From positions 1,178,001 to 1,242,000 of the forward strand of contig NZ_CP033367.1 in NCBI RefSeq assembly GCF_013170845.1: 64,000 bases of DNA, written 5' to 3'. The notes beneath the pieces are model-generated. The model was not told the DNA's origin, searched no databases, and was given only the letters and a program-made list of their open reading frames with translations. This stretch comes from Mesorhizobium loti R88b (lineage in GTDB: Bacteria; Pseudomonadota; Alphaproteobacteria; Rhizobiales; Rhizobiaceae). Below, piece by piece: positions 43,232 through 53,029 of the stretch. Numbering within the stretch: position 1 is the stretch's first letter; each line of letters opens with the position of its first letter. A program made the position numbers and the translations under genes.

Positions 43232-44446
43232 ATGAGCGGCGCCAACTTCATCCTGTTGATCAACCTGTCGGTTGCCGGCCTGCTGGCGGCATCCTTCATG
43301 GCGGTCGCGTTCCATGATGTCGGCCGCGCCCCGGCGCGCTGGTTCGCCTTCGGTTATTTCCTGGGCATGGCGTATTCAGCGATCGAATTCAGCATTCCCG
43401 CCTTCACCGATGCCCGGATCCCGGTGGTCACCGCCTTCGCGGTCTTCCTTGGCGCCACCATGGCCTTCAACGCCGGACTGGCCCGCAAATACGGCGTCGC
43501 GCCGCCATGGCCGCCGATGCTGTTCTTCCTGGTCGCCGCCACCATGGCCGTCTATTTCGTGCAGGACCTGCCGCGCCAGTCGCTGACACGCATCATGGCC
43601 TATCAGCTTCCCTATGCCGTCATGCAATTCGTCGGACTGGCCATCGTCTGGTCGTCCAGGCAAAGGCGTGGCCGCCTCGATCGCATCCTGATGGCCGTGC
43701 TGGCCGCCAGCGCTGTGCAGTTCGCCTCAAAGCCGTTCATTGCGCATGCGCTTGGCGGTTGGGGTGCCAATCCGCAGGCCTATTTGCAAAGCAGCTATGC
43801 GCTGGTCTCGCAATCGCTCGGCACTGTCTTTGCGCTGGCGCTCGCGCTGCTGATGCTGGGCATCCTGGTTCGTGAGGTGCTGGCTGACGTGACGTCGAAG
43901 TCGGAGACGGATACGCTATCGGGACTGCTCAATCGCGGTGCTTTCACGCGCCAGGCCGAGCTTGCTGTGCTTGGTGCCATCCGGCAAGGCGTGCCGGTGG
44001 CGCTGGTCATTGCCGATCTCGATCATTTCAAGCGTATCAACGACAGTTTCGGCCACGCCTCCGGCGACCGCGTGATCGAGACCTTTGCCGGGTTCCTGCG
44101 CGAGGCGGCCGCCGGCCACCATGTCGCCGGCCGCATTGGCGGCGAGGAATTCGCCATTATCCTGCCGGGAACCAACCTGGCGGCAGCCCGGCTGTTCGCC
44201 GAAGGCACTCGCAGCGCATTTGGGGCGCTGCCCATAGACGGGCTGCCGGCGGACATCAGCTGCACGGCGAGTTTCGGCGTTGCCGAACTTCATCCCGGTG
44301 AAACCATTGCCGATCTCATGCGGCGCGCGGACGAGGCGCTTTATCTGGCGAAGAATGCGGGGCGCAACTGCGTGCGCGCCTCAGCCGGGCCGGAAGGCGA
44401 GTGGCCGTCCAACGCGATCGCCATTAACTTTAGCGGCAGGGGCTGA
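43232..44446 (+). CDS. Membrane diguanylate cyclase (GGDEF), second of a tandem pair
   Basis: From ATG 43232 the protein has 404 residues with a multi-pass N-terminal sensor and a C-terminal GGDEF domain. D-T-L-S-G-L-L-N-R-G-A-F, I-A-D-L-D-H-F-K-R-I-N-D and G-G-E-E-F are all intact, so it should be active. The domain is highly similar to that of the preceding gene, while the membrane part is divergent, indicating an old tandem duplication with sensor change. Its 3' end overlaps the convergent gene by 17 bases. Confidence 0.9.
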   Translation: MSGANFILLINLSVAGLLAASFMAVAFHDVGRAPARWFAFGYFLGMAYSAIEFSIPAFTDARIPVVTAFAVFLGATMAFNAGLARKYGVAPPWPPMLFFLVAATMAVYFVQDLPRQSLTRIMAYQLPYAVMQFVGLAIVWSSRQRRGRLDRILMAVLAASAVQFASKPFIAHALGGWGANPQAYLQSSYALVSQSLGTVFALALALLMLGILVREVLADVTSKSETDTLSGLLNRGAFTRQAELAVLGAIRQGVPVALVIADLDHFKRINDSFGHASGDRVIETFAGFLREAAAGHHVAGRIGGEEFAIILPGTNLAAARLFAEGTRSAFGALPIDGLPADISCTASFGVAELHPGETIADLMRRADEALYLAKNAGRNCVRASAGPEGEWPSNAIAINFSGRG

Positions 44447-44792
44447 GTTCGGGCATTTCGCCGTCGGAAAGCCCGTACATGTAGCTGCGGCCCTTCACGA
44501 ACACCGGTGGCCGGTAGCAATCGCTGTAGCCTGATATCTCGTCGGCTTCGTTCTCGTAGATCACCTTGGGCTGGCCGGCACTGGTGTAGTCGGACAGTTG
44601 CTTGGCCAGCTTGCCTTCGCCGACGATGATACGCTTGTAGCCGGCGGCGCTGTCGATGACGAGATTGCCGAAGGAATCGGCGTAGACGCGATCCTGATGA
44701 CGGGCACCGGCGAGTGCGGGTGCCGCCATGCCGGCGACCGCAGCCGCCAGGACGAGCGCCGCAAGGCGCGATCTGCCAGAGTTCGAACGCAT
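44430..44792 (-). CDS. Hypothetical exported protein
   Basis: A 120-residue protein with signal peptide at 1-29 (A-A-P-A-L-A-G) and a short mature domain ending in a Cys-rich tail (D-C-Y-R-P-P-V-F near the end, S-P-C-R at the terminus), likely one disulfide. ATG 44792 is chosen because GGAGG sits six bases before it. No family recognised. Confidence 0.72.
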   Translation of the reverse strand: MRSNSGRSRLAALVLAAAVAGMAAPALAGARHQDRVYADSFGNLVIDSAAGYKRIIVGEGKLAKQLSDYTSAGQPKVIYENEADEISGYSDCYRPPVFVKGRSYMYGLSDGEMPELSPCR

Positions 44793-45047
44793 GGCGTCCT
44801 CCATGAAAGTCACCGCGAATCAGAAATTAACCTTTTATTAACCTTTGTTAAGGGGCTGACGCGATGTGCGGCGATGTCTCGTCAAACATGGTTAATTTCC
44901 GACTGGAGGGAAAACCCGATGGCCATCATTCGGCCATGCTTGCCCGCTCCATCGCAGCCGGCGTCGAGTGGATCCACAGGTGACGTGGGAGCAACCTTGA
45001 TCTTGGCGCGGTATAGCGGCTAGTTTGCCGCCACGGGAGGACAGCAT

Positions 45048-45482
45048 ATGGCGTTAGGCCGCACGGTTTGGGTGTCCGTTTTCCCGTTGATGATTGTCGT
45101 TGCGGCCTGTGTGCCGCAGGATGGCGCGCCGAAGGTGGCCAATCCCGCCGCTCCCGCTCAGCAGTCCAGTGCGACCGTGGCGGCCCCGGCATCGACGCCT
45201 CCAGCACCGGCAACCAAGACCATCACCGATCTCACCGCGCCGCGCTCCACTGTGGGCACAGCAACCTATGGATGCGGCAATGGCAGCGCGATCACCATTC
45301 AAAATCTTGGCTCATCGTTGCGTGTGATCGAGCCGAATGGCGTGACCGAAGAGTTTTTGGCGTCGCCCGCCAACCAGTCCAGCCGCTACCAGGAGACTGC
45401 CACGCATAACGCAATCGTGATCGACGGGCGTGAGGCGCTGGTGATGAAGCGGGGCTCGACGCCGCAGACCTGCAAGCGGTAG
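45048..45482 (+). CDS. MliC-like lipoprotein
   Basis: A 144-residue lipoprotein with lipobox V-V-A-A-C (Cys21), a Pro/Ala/Thr linker and a C-terminal domain with pattern Y-G-C-G-N-G-S-A-I-T-I, then S-R-Y-Q-E and E-A-L-V-M-K-R-G, ending in T-C-K-R. This resembles the membrane-bound inhibitor of C-type lysozyme (MliC), with two cysteines able to pair. The match is partial, so the lysozyme-inhibitor role is an inference. GGAGG precedes the ATG. Confidence 0.65.
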   Translation: MALGRTVWVSVFPLMIVVAACVPQDGAPKVANPAAPAQQSSATVAAPASTPPAPATKTITDLTAPRSTVGTATYGCGNGSAITIQNLGSSLRVIEPNGVTEEFLASPANQSSRYQETATHNAIVIDGREALVMKRGSTPQTCKR

Positions 45483-45726
45483 GCCGCACGACGGATGCGC
45501 AGCGTATGCTGCAGTGCAGCGATATCGAGCCGGCTTCGGGCCGCCGACCCCTAATCGATTGAAGCCCGAGCCTGCCTTTTTGTCAGACTAAATGACGTTT
45601 CCAAAACGATTTTCCGGCTTTGACGCGGTGCAAAAAGAGCATTAGAAACCGGCTGTCCGAAGTCATACGTGAAGGCGGCAAATGCCGCTTCCCCATAGCG
45701 GCTCCGAACATCGAACTGGGGGAGCC

Positions 45727-46149
45727 ATGAGCAAATCACCAGCCACCCGCGAACTTGCCAGACGTGAACGGCCGCTCTCGCCGCATCTGACGATCTACCG
45801 GCCGCCGATCACCATGACGATGTCGATCATCCATCGCATCACCGGTGGTGCGCTCTATTTCGGCACGTTGCTGGTTACCGTGTGGCTGATGGCGGCGGCG
45901 ACCTCGCAGGGCGCTTTCGATTGGGTCAACTGGGCGTTCGGCACCTGGCTCGGCCGGCTCATCCTGTTCGGCTACACCTGGGCGCTGATGCATCACATGC
46001 TCGGCGGCGTGCGCCACTTCATCTGGGACACCGGCGCCGGGCTCGAGAAGCACACGGCATCGAAGATCGCCTGGGCGACGCTCGCCGGGTCGGTTGTGCT
46101 CACGCTGCTGATCTGGATCGCCGGCTATATGGCGCGGGGAGCCTTGTGA
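45727..46149 (+). CDS. sdhC: Succinate dehydrogenase cytochrome b556 subunit
   Basis: Membrane anchor of complex II, 140 residues with three membrane helices. R-P-L-S-P-H-L-T-I-Y and S-I-x-H-R-I-T-G are the family signatures, and the heme-ligand His is in M-H-H-M-L-G-G-V-R-H. ATG 45727 follows GGGGGAG. The stop overlaps the sdhD start (TGATG). Confidence 0.96.
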   Translation: MSKSPATRELARRERPLSPHLTIYRPPITMTMSIIHRITGGALYFGTLLVTVWLMAAATSQGAFDWVNWAFGTWLGRLILFGYTWALMHHMLGGVRHFIWDTGAGLEKHTASKIAWATLAGSVVLTLLIWIAGYMARGAL

Positions 46150-46547
46150 TGAGCGGCAACAAAAGCAACGATATGCGCACGCCGCTGGCGAAGGTCCGTG
46201 GTCTCGGCTCGTCGCATGAGGGCACGCAGCATTTCTGGCGCCAGCGGCTGACGGCGCTCGCCAACATTCCGCTGACGCTGTTTTTCGTCGGGTTCCTGAT
46301 TGCGCTCAACGGTGCCGGTTATGCGGAGGTGCGGGCAGCACTTGCCAATCCGTTCGTGGCGCTGGTGATGATCCTTTTCCTGATCTCCGGACTCTACCAC
46401 ATGCGGCTCGGCATGCAGGTGATCATCGAGGACTATGTGATCAGCGAAGGCCTGAAGCTGGCGACGATCGCGCTCAGCACATTTTTCACCATAGCGGTCG
46501 GCGTCGCCTCGATCTTCGCCCTGCTTAAACTTGCATTCGGAGGCTGA
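46149..46547 (+). CDS. sdhD: Succinate dehydrogenase hydrophobic membrane anchor subunit
   Basis: Second anchor of complex II, 132 residues with three membrane helices. [19 protein letters not shown] is the N-terminal signature and [13 protein letters not shown] the quinone/heme helix motif. It overlaps sdhC by one base and is followed one base later by the sdhA start. Confidence 0.95.
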   Translation: MSGNKSNDMRTPLAKVRGLGSSHEGTQHFWRQRLTALANIPLTLFFVGFLIALNGAGYAEVRAALANPFVALVMILFLISGLYHMRLGMQVIIEDYVISEGLKLATIALSTFFTIAVGVASIFALLKLAFGG

Positions 46548-46548
46548 G

Positions 46549-48384
46549 TTGGCCAAGGACGCGAAATCAGCCAACACGGCAGGCTACACTTTTGTCGACC
46601 ACAAATTCGACGTCGTCGTCGTCGGCGCTGGCGGCGCCGGCCTGCGCGCCACGCTCGGCATGGCCGAGCAGGGCCTGCGCACCGCTTGCATCACCAAGGT
46701 GTTCCCGACCCGCTCGCATACGGTGGCCGCGCAAGGCGGCATTGCCGCGTCGCTGTCCAATATGGGTCCCGATTCCTGGCAGTGGCACATGTACGATACC
46801 GTCAAGGGATCGGACTGGCTGGGCGATGTCGACGCCATGGAATATCTGGTGCGCGAAGCGCCGGCGGCGGTCTACGAGCTCGAGCATTACGGGGTGCCGT
46901 TCTCGCGCACCGAAGAGGGCAAGATCTACCAGCGGCCGTTCGGCGGCCACATGATGAATTACGGCGACGGCCCGCCGGTGCAGCGCACCTGTGCCGCCGC
47001 CGACCGCACCGGCCACGCCATCCTGCATACGCTCTACGGCCAGTCGCTGAAGAACAACGCGCAGTTCTTCATCGAGTATTTCGCGCTCGACCTGATCATG
47101 GAGCCGGACGGCACCTGCACCGGCGTCGTTGCCTGGAATCTCGATGACGGCACCATCCACCGCTTCTCAGCCAAGATGGTGGTGCTGGCGACCGGCGGCT
47201 ATGGCCGCGCCTATTTCTCGGCGACCTCCGCGCACACCTGCACCGGCGACGGCGGCGGCATGGCCGCCAGAGCGGGTTTCCCGCTCCAGGACATGGAGTT
47301 CGTGCAGTTCCACCCGACCGGTATTTATGGCGCTGGCTGCCTGATCACCGAGGGCGCGCGCGGCGAGGGCGGCTATCTCGTCAATTCCGAAGGCGAGCGC
47401 TTCATGGAGCGCTATGCGCCGTCGGCCAAGGACCTGGCCTCGCGCGACGTTGTATCGCGCTGCATGACGCTGGAAATCCGCGAGGGGCGCGGCGTCGGCA
47501 AGAAGAAGGACCACATCTTCCTGCATCTCGACCATCTTGACCCAGCGGTCTTGCACGAAAGGCTCCCGGGCATTTCGGAATCAGCAAAAATCTTCGCTGG
47601 CGTCGACCTGACCAAGGAGCCCATCCCGGTGCTGCCGACGGTGCACTACAATATGGGCGGCGTGCCGACCAATTACTGGGGTGAGGTGCTGAGCCCGACC
47701 TCGGAGAATCCGGACAAGGTATCGCCCGGCCTGATGGCGGTCGGCGAGGCCGGCTGCGCCTCGGTGCACGGCGCCAACCGGCTCGGCTCGAACTCGCTCA
47801 TCGACCTTGTCGTGTTCGGCCGCGCCGCGGCGATCCGCGCCGGTCAGGTCATCGACCGCAAGTCGGCCATCCCGTCGCCCAACGAGGCCTCGGTCGAGAA
47901 GATCATGGATCGCTTCGACGGACTGCGCCACGCCAACGGCTCGACGCCGACCGCGGTGCTGCGCGAGAAGATGCAGAAGGCGATGCAGGAAGACGCGGCT
48001 GTGTTCCGCACGCAGGAATCGCTGGAGAACGGCTGCAAGCGCATCTCGGAAATCTGGAACGAGCTCAAGGACATCAAGGTCTCCGACCGCTCGATGATCT
48101 GGAATTCCGACCTGGTGGAGACGCTGGAGCTGGAAAACCTGATGGCCAACGCCATCACCACCGTCTACAGCGCCGAGGCCCGCAAGGAGAGCCGTGGCGC
48201 GCATGCGCGCGAAGATTTCGCGTCGCGCGACGATGTCACCTGGCGCAAGCACACGCTGGCCAAGCTGAGCGAGGACGGCAAGGTGTCGCTCTCCTACCGG
48301 CCGGTCCACACCGAGCCGCTGCTGGCTGAAAAGGACGGTGGCATCAGCCTCGCCAAGATCGCGCCCAAGGCCAGGGTGTATTGA
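46549..48384 (+). CDS. sdhA: Succinate dehydrogenase flavoprotein subunit
   Basis: Catalytic subunit that oxidises succinate to fumarate. From the TTG at 46549 it is 611 residues. GGAGG lies five bases before this TTG and within the end of sdhD, deciding the start. The FAD motif is G-A-G-G-A-G-L-R-A, the flavinylated His is in [12 protein letters not shown], and the active-site T-G-G-Y-G-R and catalytic Arg region near the C-terminus (G-S-N-S-L-I-D-L-V) are present. Confidence 0.97.
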   Translation: MAKDAKSANTAGYTFVDHKFDVVVVGAGGAGLRATLGMAEQGLRTACITKVFPTRSHTVAAQGGIAASLSNMGPDSWQWHMYDTVKGSDWLGDVDAMEYLVREAPAAVYELEHYGVPFSRTEEGKIYQRPFGGHMMNYGDGPPVQRTCAAADRTGHAILHTLYGQSLKNNAQFFIEYFALDLIMEPDGTCTGVVAWNLDDGTIHRFSAKMVVLATGGYGRAYFSATSAHTCTGDGGGMAARAGFPLQDMEFVQFHPTGIYGAGCLITEGARGEGGYLVNSEGERFMERYAPSAKDLASRDVVSRCMTLEIREGRGVGKKKDHIFLHLDHLDPAVLHERLPGISESAKIFAGVDLTKEPIPVLPTVHYNMGGVPTNYWGEVLSPTSENPDKVSPGLMAVGEAGCASVHGANRLGSNSLIDLVVFGRAAAIRAGQVIDRKSAIPSPNEASVEKIMDRFDGLRHANGSTPTAVLREKMQKAMQEDAAVFRTQESLENGCKRISEIWNELKDIKVSDRSMIWNSDLVETLELENLMANAITTVYSAEARKESRGAHAREDFASRDDVTWRKHTLAKLSEDGKVSLSYRPVHTEPLLAEKDGGISLAKIAPKARVY

Positions 48385-48385
48385 G

Positions 48386-48823
48386 ATGGCGCTGGCGGCC
48401 TCGGGATATTCCGCGACCCCGCTTCCGGCCAAGCTTGGCCTGAAGGCCGGCATGGTCGCGGCGTTCATTGCGCTGCCTGATGATCTCAACGATCTCGCGG
48501 AGGCCGTCGACTTCGCTCAAGTCGATCGGTTGGGAGACTGGTCCGATATTTCGGGGACGACGCTCAAATATGATGCCGTCCATGCCTTCGCAATGCAGCG
48601 GGCCGAGATCGAGGATCGCCTCGGCGATGTCCAGTCGGCGATCAAACGTAACGGCATGGTCTGGGTGTCGTGGCCGAAAAAGGCATCGAAAGTGCCGACA
48701 GATGTCACCGAAGGCGTTGTCCGCACTGAAGCGCTGAAGCTCGACCTTGTCGACGTCAAGGTCGCCGCCGTCAATGAAATCTGGTCCGGGCTGAAGCTCG
48801 TCATCCGAAAGGACCTGAGGTAA
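48386..48823 (+). CDS. DUF3052-like protein between sdhA and sdhB
   Basis: A 145-residue soluble protein starting two bases after the sdhA stop and ending with TAATG overlap into sdhB. It reads [16 protein letters not shown] near the start and [11 protein letters not shown] near residue 92, matching the DUF3052 pattern. Its tight coupling on both sides implies production together with succinate dehydrogenase. The function is not known. Confidence 0.85.
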   Translation: MALAASGYSATPLPAKLGLKAGMVAAFIALPDDLNDLAEAVDFAQVDRLGDWSDISGTTLKYDAVHAFAMQRAEIEDRLGDVQSAIKRNGMVWVSWPKKASKVPTDVTEGVVRTEALKLDLVDVKVAAVNEIWSGLKLVIRKDLR

Positions 48824-49602
48824 TGGTCGAACTGACGCTCCCCAAGAACTCGAAGATCCAGCAAGGCAAGACCTGGCCGAAGCCGGAAGGCGCCACCAAT
48901 CTGCGGGAATACCGCATCTACCGCTGGTCGCCGGATGATGACGAGAATCCGCGCATCGACACCTATTTCGTCGACATGGACGATTGCGGGCCGATGGTGC
49001 TCGACGCGCTGCTGTGGATCAAGAACAAGATCGACCCGACGCTGACCTTGCGCCGCTCCTGCCGCGAAGGCATTTGCGGCTCCTGCGCCATGAACATCGA
49101 CGGCTCGAACACGCTGGCCTGCACCAAGGGTTGCGACGACATTTCCGGCGCCGTGAAAGTTTATCCGCTGCCGCACATGCAGGTGGTCAAGGATTTGGTG
49201 CCCGACCTCACCAATTTCTACGCCCAGCACGCATCGATCCAGCCATGGCTGCAGACGGTGTCACCGACGCCGGCCAAGGAATGGCTGCAGAGCCACGAGG
49301 ACCGCGAGAAGCTCGACGGGCTCTATGAATGCATCCTGTGCGCCTGCTGCTCGACCTCTTGCCCGAGCTATTGGTGGAACGGTGACCGCTATCTCGGCCC
49401 GGCAACCCTCCTGCAGGCCTATCGCTGGCTGATCGACAGCCGCGACGAGGCCAAGGGCGAGCGGCTCGACAATCTCGAAGACCCGTTCCGGCTCTATCGC
49501 TGCCACACCATCATGAACTGCGCGCAGACCTGTCCCAAGGGCCTCAACCCGGCCAAGGCGATCGCGGAAATCAAGAAGATGATGGTGGAGCGCAGGGTCT
49601 GA
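48823..49602 (+). CDS. sdhB: Succinate dehydrogenase iron-sulfur subunit
   Basis: Electron-transfer subunit of complex II, 259 residues. The N-terminal ferredoxin domain binds [2Fe-2S] through [10 protein letters not shown], and the C-terminal domain binds [4Fe-4S] and [3Fe-4S] through [12 protein letters not shown] and [12 protein letters not shown]. The ATG is coupled to the DUF3052 stop. Confidence 0.97.
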   Translation: MVELTLPKNSKIQQGKTWPKPEGATNLREYRIYRWSPDDDENPRIDTYFVDMDDCGPMVLDALLWIKNKIDPTLTLRRSCREGICGSCAMNIDGSNTLACTKGCDDISGAVKVYPLPHMQVVKDLVPDLTNFYAQHASIQPWLQTVSPTPAKEWLQSHEDREKLDGLYECILCACCSTSCPSYWWNGDRYLGPATLLQAYRWLIDSRDEAKGERLDNLEDPFRLYRCHTIMNCAQTCPKGLNPAKAIAEIKKMMVERRV

Positions 49603-49667
49603 CGCCGACGTTACCCGCGGATTTCTCCCAGGACGCCGTCGAGGCCCTCCGTGCGCGCCTCGATCTG

Positions 49668-50417
49668 GTGCGAAGCCAGGGCGTAAAAATCCTGTTCGCC
49701 ATCGAAAGCGGCAGCCGCGCCTGGGGCTTTCCGTCGCCCGACAGCGACTATGACTGCCGCTTTGTCTATATCAGGCCTGTGTCGGATCACCTCGTCCTGC
49801 AGCAGCCGCGCGACGTGATCGAGTTCCCGATCGAAGGTGAGATCGATGCCGGCGGCTGGGATCTGCGCAAGGCCGTGCTGCTGGCGCTCGGCGGCAATGC
49901 GGTCATCGTCGAATGGGCAAAATCGCCCATCGTCTATGAGCAAGTCGCGGGATTTCGCCCGCGCCTTCTCGACCTGCTGGCCGAGATCGTCGATCCGGCA
50001 AAGGTCTCGCACCACTATCTCGGCCTGGCGCGTTCACATGTCGCCAAGATCGGCAGTTTTTCCGGTGAGGTGAGGCTGAAGAAGCTGTTCTATCTGATCC
50101 GCCCGCTGGTCGCGCTGGACTGGATGGAACAGCGCGGCTTTGACCGCCTGCCGCCGATGAACCTTGGCGAATGCCTCGACCAAACGGACGTGCCGGCGCC
50201 GGCAGCAGAGGAAATCCGCCGCCTGATCGAGCAGAAGGGCCAGACGCGGGAGATGGGATCCGGTCTCATCCCGAGCGCAATCGCGCGCTATCTCGAAGCG
50301 CGCTATGGTCACCACGAAATGAACCTTGCCGTCACCGTCAGGGATGACGCCCGGCAGGCGCGCAAACATGCCCTTGCAACCGCGTTCTACCGCCGGGAAG
50401 CTGAACAGCTTTCATGA
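49668..50417 (+). CDS. Predicted nucleotidyltransferase (COG3541-like)
   Basis: A protein of at least 249 residues in the pol-beta-like nucleotidyltransferase superfamily: G-S-R-A-W-G-F-P-S-P-D-S-D-Y-D holds the G-S and D-x-D metal site. The first standard start is GTG 49668, but the frame is open upstream to the sdhB stop, and the upstream codons encode plausible helix (A-V-E-A-L-R-A-R-L-D-L), so the true N-terminus may use a non-standard start. The function is unknown. Confidence 0.8.
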   Translation: MRSQGVKILFAIESGSRAWGFPSPDSDYDCRFVYIRPVSDHLVLQQPRDVIEFPIEGEIDAGGWDLRKAVLLALGGNAVIVEWAKSPIVYEQVAGFRPRLLDLLAEIVDPAKVSHHYLGLARSHVAKIGSFSGEVRLKKLFYLIRPLVALDWMEQRGFDRLPPMNLGECLDQTDVPAPAAEEIRRLIEQKGQTREMGSGLIPSAIARYLEARYGHHEMNLAVTVRDDARQARKHALATAFYRREAEQLS

Positions 50418-50639
50418 GTGAAGATATTCTCATGCCAGAGCGGATCGCCGTTTCCATGAAACGGTGAAACGTTCCAGTTGGGCCGCCGGCCACGTCCGAT
50501 CGCTTTCCAAACATGCGACTATATTAGCGATAGCGCAAATAGACGATTGCCACATTCACAAGGCGACCAGTATTGTCTTAGTATAGTCTTAAGTGATGTT
50601 CGATATTCACCTTCTCGACCGTCGTTCGAGTGCCAAGTG

Positions 50640-52283
50640 ATGCGCGGCTTCATCGGGAATGGGTATTCAGTATCCGGGCTATTGGTCAGCGCCACAACAG
50701 TGGGATCGCTCACCTGGCTTCTGTCGCTGATCTATTCTCAGGAAAAGGGGCTGCTCGCGGCCCTCGGCCTTGGGGTTTTGATCGCGCTTCTCTTGCTTGA
50801 CGGTTTCCGGAACAAGAAGGCGGATCAGCAAAAAAGCGGGTGGTTCAGGCTCTATTACTCGCTCTTCCCCGGCCTTTTATTCCTTGTCTATGTCTATCTC
50901 GAAAGTGTCTTCGGCTATTTTGACTGGGGTGCGATGTTCATGCATGCCGGCGCTGGGATGGTTACGCCCGGTGTCGTCCTTGAGTATCTGTGGAATACCG
51001 GAAGCACGATGCTGGTCATTGTGGTCGTCCTGTTCGGCCTTGGCGCCCTGAAGGCGCGCGGCACGTTGACCAGAGGATTGGATGTCGCCCTGATGGCGTT
51101 CTTCCTGGCGGCAAACCCGATGCTGACGCGCCCGATCTCGGCGGCGATCCATCCCAACCCGCTGCATGATTTCCTGTCCACGCAGTTCGTCGATATCGCC
51201 CCGTTGACAAGGCCGGAGGGCGGAACGGCGTCCGAGACCGACGCGCCAAAGAACCTGGTCCACATTTTCATCGAGAGCGCCGAGCGCACTTACATGGACA
51301 GGGCCGAGTTTGGCGACGTTATGGATCCGCTGCTCGAATTCGACAGGAGTGGCGTTTCGGCGACCAACATGGTGCAGCTTGCCTACACCAACAATTCCAT
51401 CTCCGGGATGGTCGCCGCGAACTGTGGAACGCCGCTGCTGATAACGTTCTTCACGACGCGCCAGTATCTGGAGGAGAATTCGCAATTCCTGCCAGGCCTG
51501 ACCTGCCTGGGCGATGTTCTGAAGGCGCGGGGTTATCAGCAGAACTTCGTTACCGGCTGGCCGCTCAGCTTCACCGGCCAGGGGACATTCTATTCCACCC
51601 ATGGCTACTCATCGCTTTTCGGGGGATCCGAAGTGGTCGCCGCCGTTGACGGGCGTGGCAACTCTTTTGGCGCAGACGACGCCGAAGTCCTGAACCTGAG
51701 CCTGGACATTTTGCGGCGCGCGCAGCGCGATGGCAAACCGTTCTCGTTAACGATCGCCGTCAGCGGCGGGCATGCGATGGATGGCTACCTCTCGGACAAA
51801 TGCATCGGCAAGACAGGCCTTTCGCCGCAAGCTCCCAATATTCTCCACGCCGTGAAATGCACGAACATGCTCATTGCCGACTTCATCCACAAAGCCGAGG
51901 CCGAAGGTCTGATGGCAAACACCGTTCTGGCGTTGCAAAGCGATCATATCAGTGCGCCGAGCACGGTGACGGATCGCCTGAACAGACATGAACGACGCAA
52001 CTTTTTCTCGCTGTCGGGGGAAGGCATTCCGTCCAAAATGCATACCGGGCTTTCGGGCACGATTGACATATTTCCCACCATCCTCGACGCGCTGGATGTG
52101 CCGCTCCCCAATGACCAGGCCGCCTTTGGCGTCTCGCTGCTCGGGGATCGACCGACGCTGGCCCAGGAACTTGGACAGAACCGGTTCGATGACGCGATCC
52201 ATGCGGAGGACGTGCTCGTCAGATCATTCTGGCAGCCGAAACCGAAGCGAAAGGCCGCGGCGCCTGGGACTGATGCGCTCTAG
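50640..52283 (+). CDS. OpgB-like phosphoglycerol transferase (LTA synthase family)
   Basis: A 547-residue inner-membrane enzyme with four or five N-terminal membrane segments and a periplasmic alkaline-phosphatase-superfamily domain. The stretch S-I-S-G-M-V-A-A-N-C-G-T-P-L resembles the OpgB motif around the catalytic region, and H-I-F-I-E-S-A-E-R-T-Y and Q-S-D-H metal-binding sequences follow. It probably transfers phosphoglycerol to cyclic beta-glucans, as CgmB does in Sinorhizobium. Upstream DNA (50418-50639) is AT-rich. The frame is open from 50478 but ATG 50640 starts the first membrane segment. Confidence 0.8.
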   Translation: MRGFIGNGYSVSGLLVSATTVGSLTWLLSLIYSQEKGLLAALGLGVLIALLLLDGFRNKKADQQKSGWFRLYYSLFPGLLFLVYVYLESVFGYFDWGAMFMHAGAGMVTPGVVLEYLWNTGSTMLVIVVVLFGLGALKARGTLTRGLDVALMAFFLAANPMLTRPISAAIHPNPLHDFLSTQFVDIAPLTRPEGGTASETDAPKNLVHIFIESAERTYMDRAEFGDVMDPLLEFDRSGVSATNMVQLAYTNNSISGMVAANCGTPLLITFFTTRQYLEENSQFLPGLTCLGDVLKARGYQQNFVTGWPLSFTGQGTFYSTHGYSSLFGGSEVVAAVDGRGNSFGADDAEVLNLSLDILRRAQRDGKPFSLTIAVSGGHAMDGYLSDKCIGKTGLSPQAPNILHAVKCTNMLIADFIHKAEAEGLMANTVLALQSDHISAPSTVTDRLNRHERRNFFSLSGEGIPSKMHTGLSGTIDIFPTILDALDVPLPNDQAAFGVSLLGDRPTLAQELGQNRFDDAIHAEDVLVRSFWQPKPKRKAAAPGTDAL

Positions 52284-52290
52284 CAGGCTG

Positions 52291-52317
52291 TTCCATCCCG
52301 GTTGAATCGGGATGGGA
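52291..52317 (+). terminator. Hairpin downstream of the OpgB-like gene
   Basis: TTCCATCCCG (52291-52300) pairs with CGGGATGGGA (52308-52317) across a 7-base loop. It lacks a T-run, so termination is possible but not certain. It begins eight bases after the stop. Confidence 0.45.
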
Positions 52318-52337
52318 GCTTCGGCTATGAGAGATCC

Positions 52338-52967
52338 ATGAGCGAAGACCTTCCCATCCTTTCCCCCATCGAAGCGCGTGTGCTCGGCTGCCTCATCGAG
52401 AAGAAGGAGCTGACGCCTGACGTCTATCCGCTGACGCTCAACGCAGCACTTGCCGCCGCCAACCAGAAGACCGCGCGCGAGCCGGTGATGGCGCTGGAGC
52501 AGACAGAGGTGCACCGGGGGCTGAAGCTGCTCGAGCAGAAGGGGCTGGTGCGGCAGATGTTCGGCTCGCGCGTCGAGCGCTATGAACACCAGATGGCGCA
52601 GCGCTTCTCGCTGACCACACCGCAGACCGCCTTGCTCGGTCTGCTGTTGCTGCGCGGACCGCAGACGGCGCATGAGCTCTTGGCGCGCGCTGAGCGCATG
52701 GCGCGGTTTGCGTCGATCGAGGACCTGCGCGGCGAACTCGACATGCTGATCGGCCGCCGGCCGCCGCTGATCCAGGAAATTCCGCGCGGGCCTGGCCAGC
52801 GCGAGGACCGCTACGTGCATCTCCTCACTGGCCCGGTGGACGTCGCAGCACTATCGGCGCAGCGCAGCGCGCCGTCCCTGCCTCATTCAGACCTGGAAGC
52901 AAGGCTGGAGGCTCTGGAGCAGGAACTCGCCGCTCTGCGCGCCCGGCTTGACGCGCTGGGCGCTTAG
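52338..52967 (+). CDS. YceH family protein (DUF480)
   Basis: A 209-residue protein from ATG 52338. It has two winged-helix domains of the UPF0502 family: S-P-I-E-A-R-V-L-G-C-L-I-E-K-E type start (here I-E-K-K-E-L-T-P-D-V-Y-P-L-T-L-N-A) and F-G-S-R-V-E-R-Y-E-H. The C-terminus is a short coiled coil (L-E-A-L-E-Q-E-L-A-A-L-R). The function in bacteria is unclear. Confidence 0.93.
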   Translation: MSEDLPILSPIEARVLGCLIEKKELTPDVYPLTLNAALAAANQKTAREPVMALEQTEVHRGLKLLEQKGLVRQMFGSRVERYEHQMAQRFSLTTPQTALLGLLLLRGPQTAHELLARAERMARFASIEDLRGELDMLIGRRPPLIQEIPRGPGQREDRYVHLLTGPVDVAALSAQRSAPSLPHSDLEARLEALEQELAALRARLDALGA

Positions 52968-53029
52968 TTCTCTTTCGACGATGCCCGGCGCGACCAGGCG
53001 CGCCGGATTTCACATGGGATGCGGCAGTC

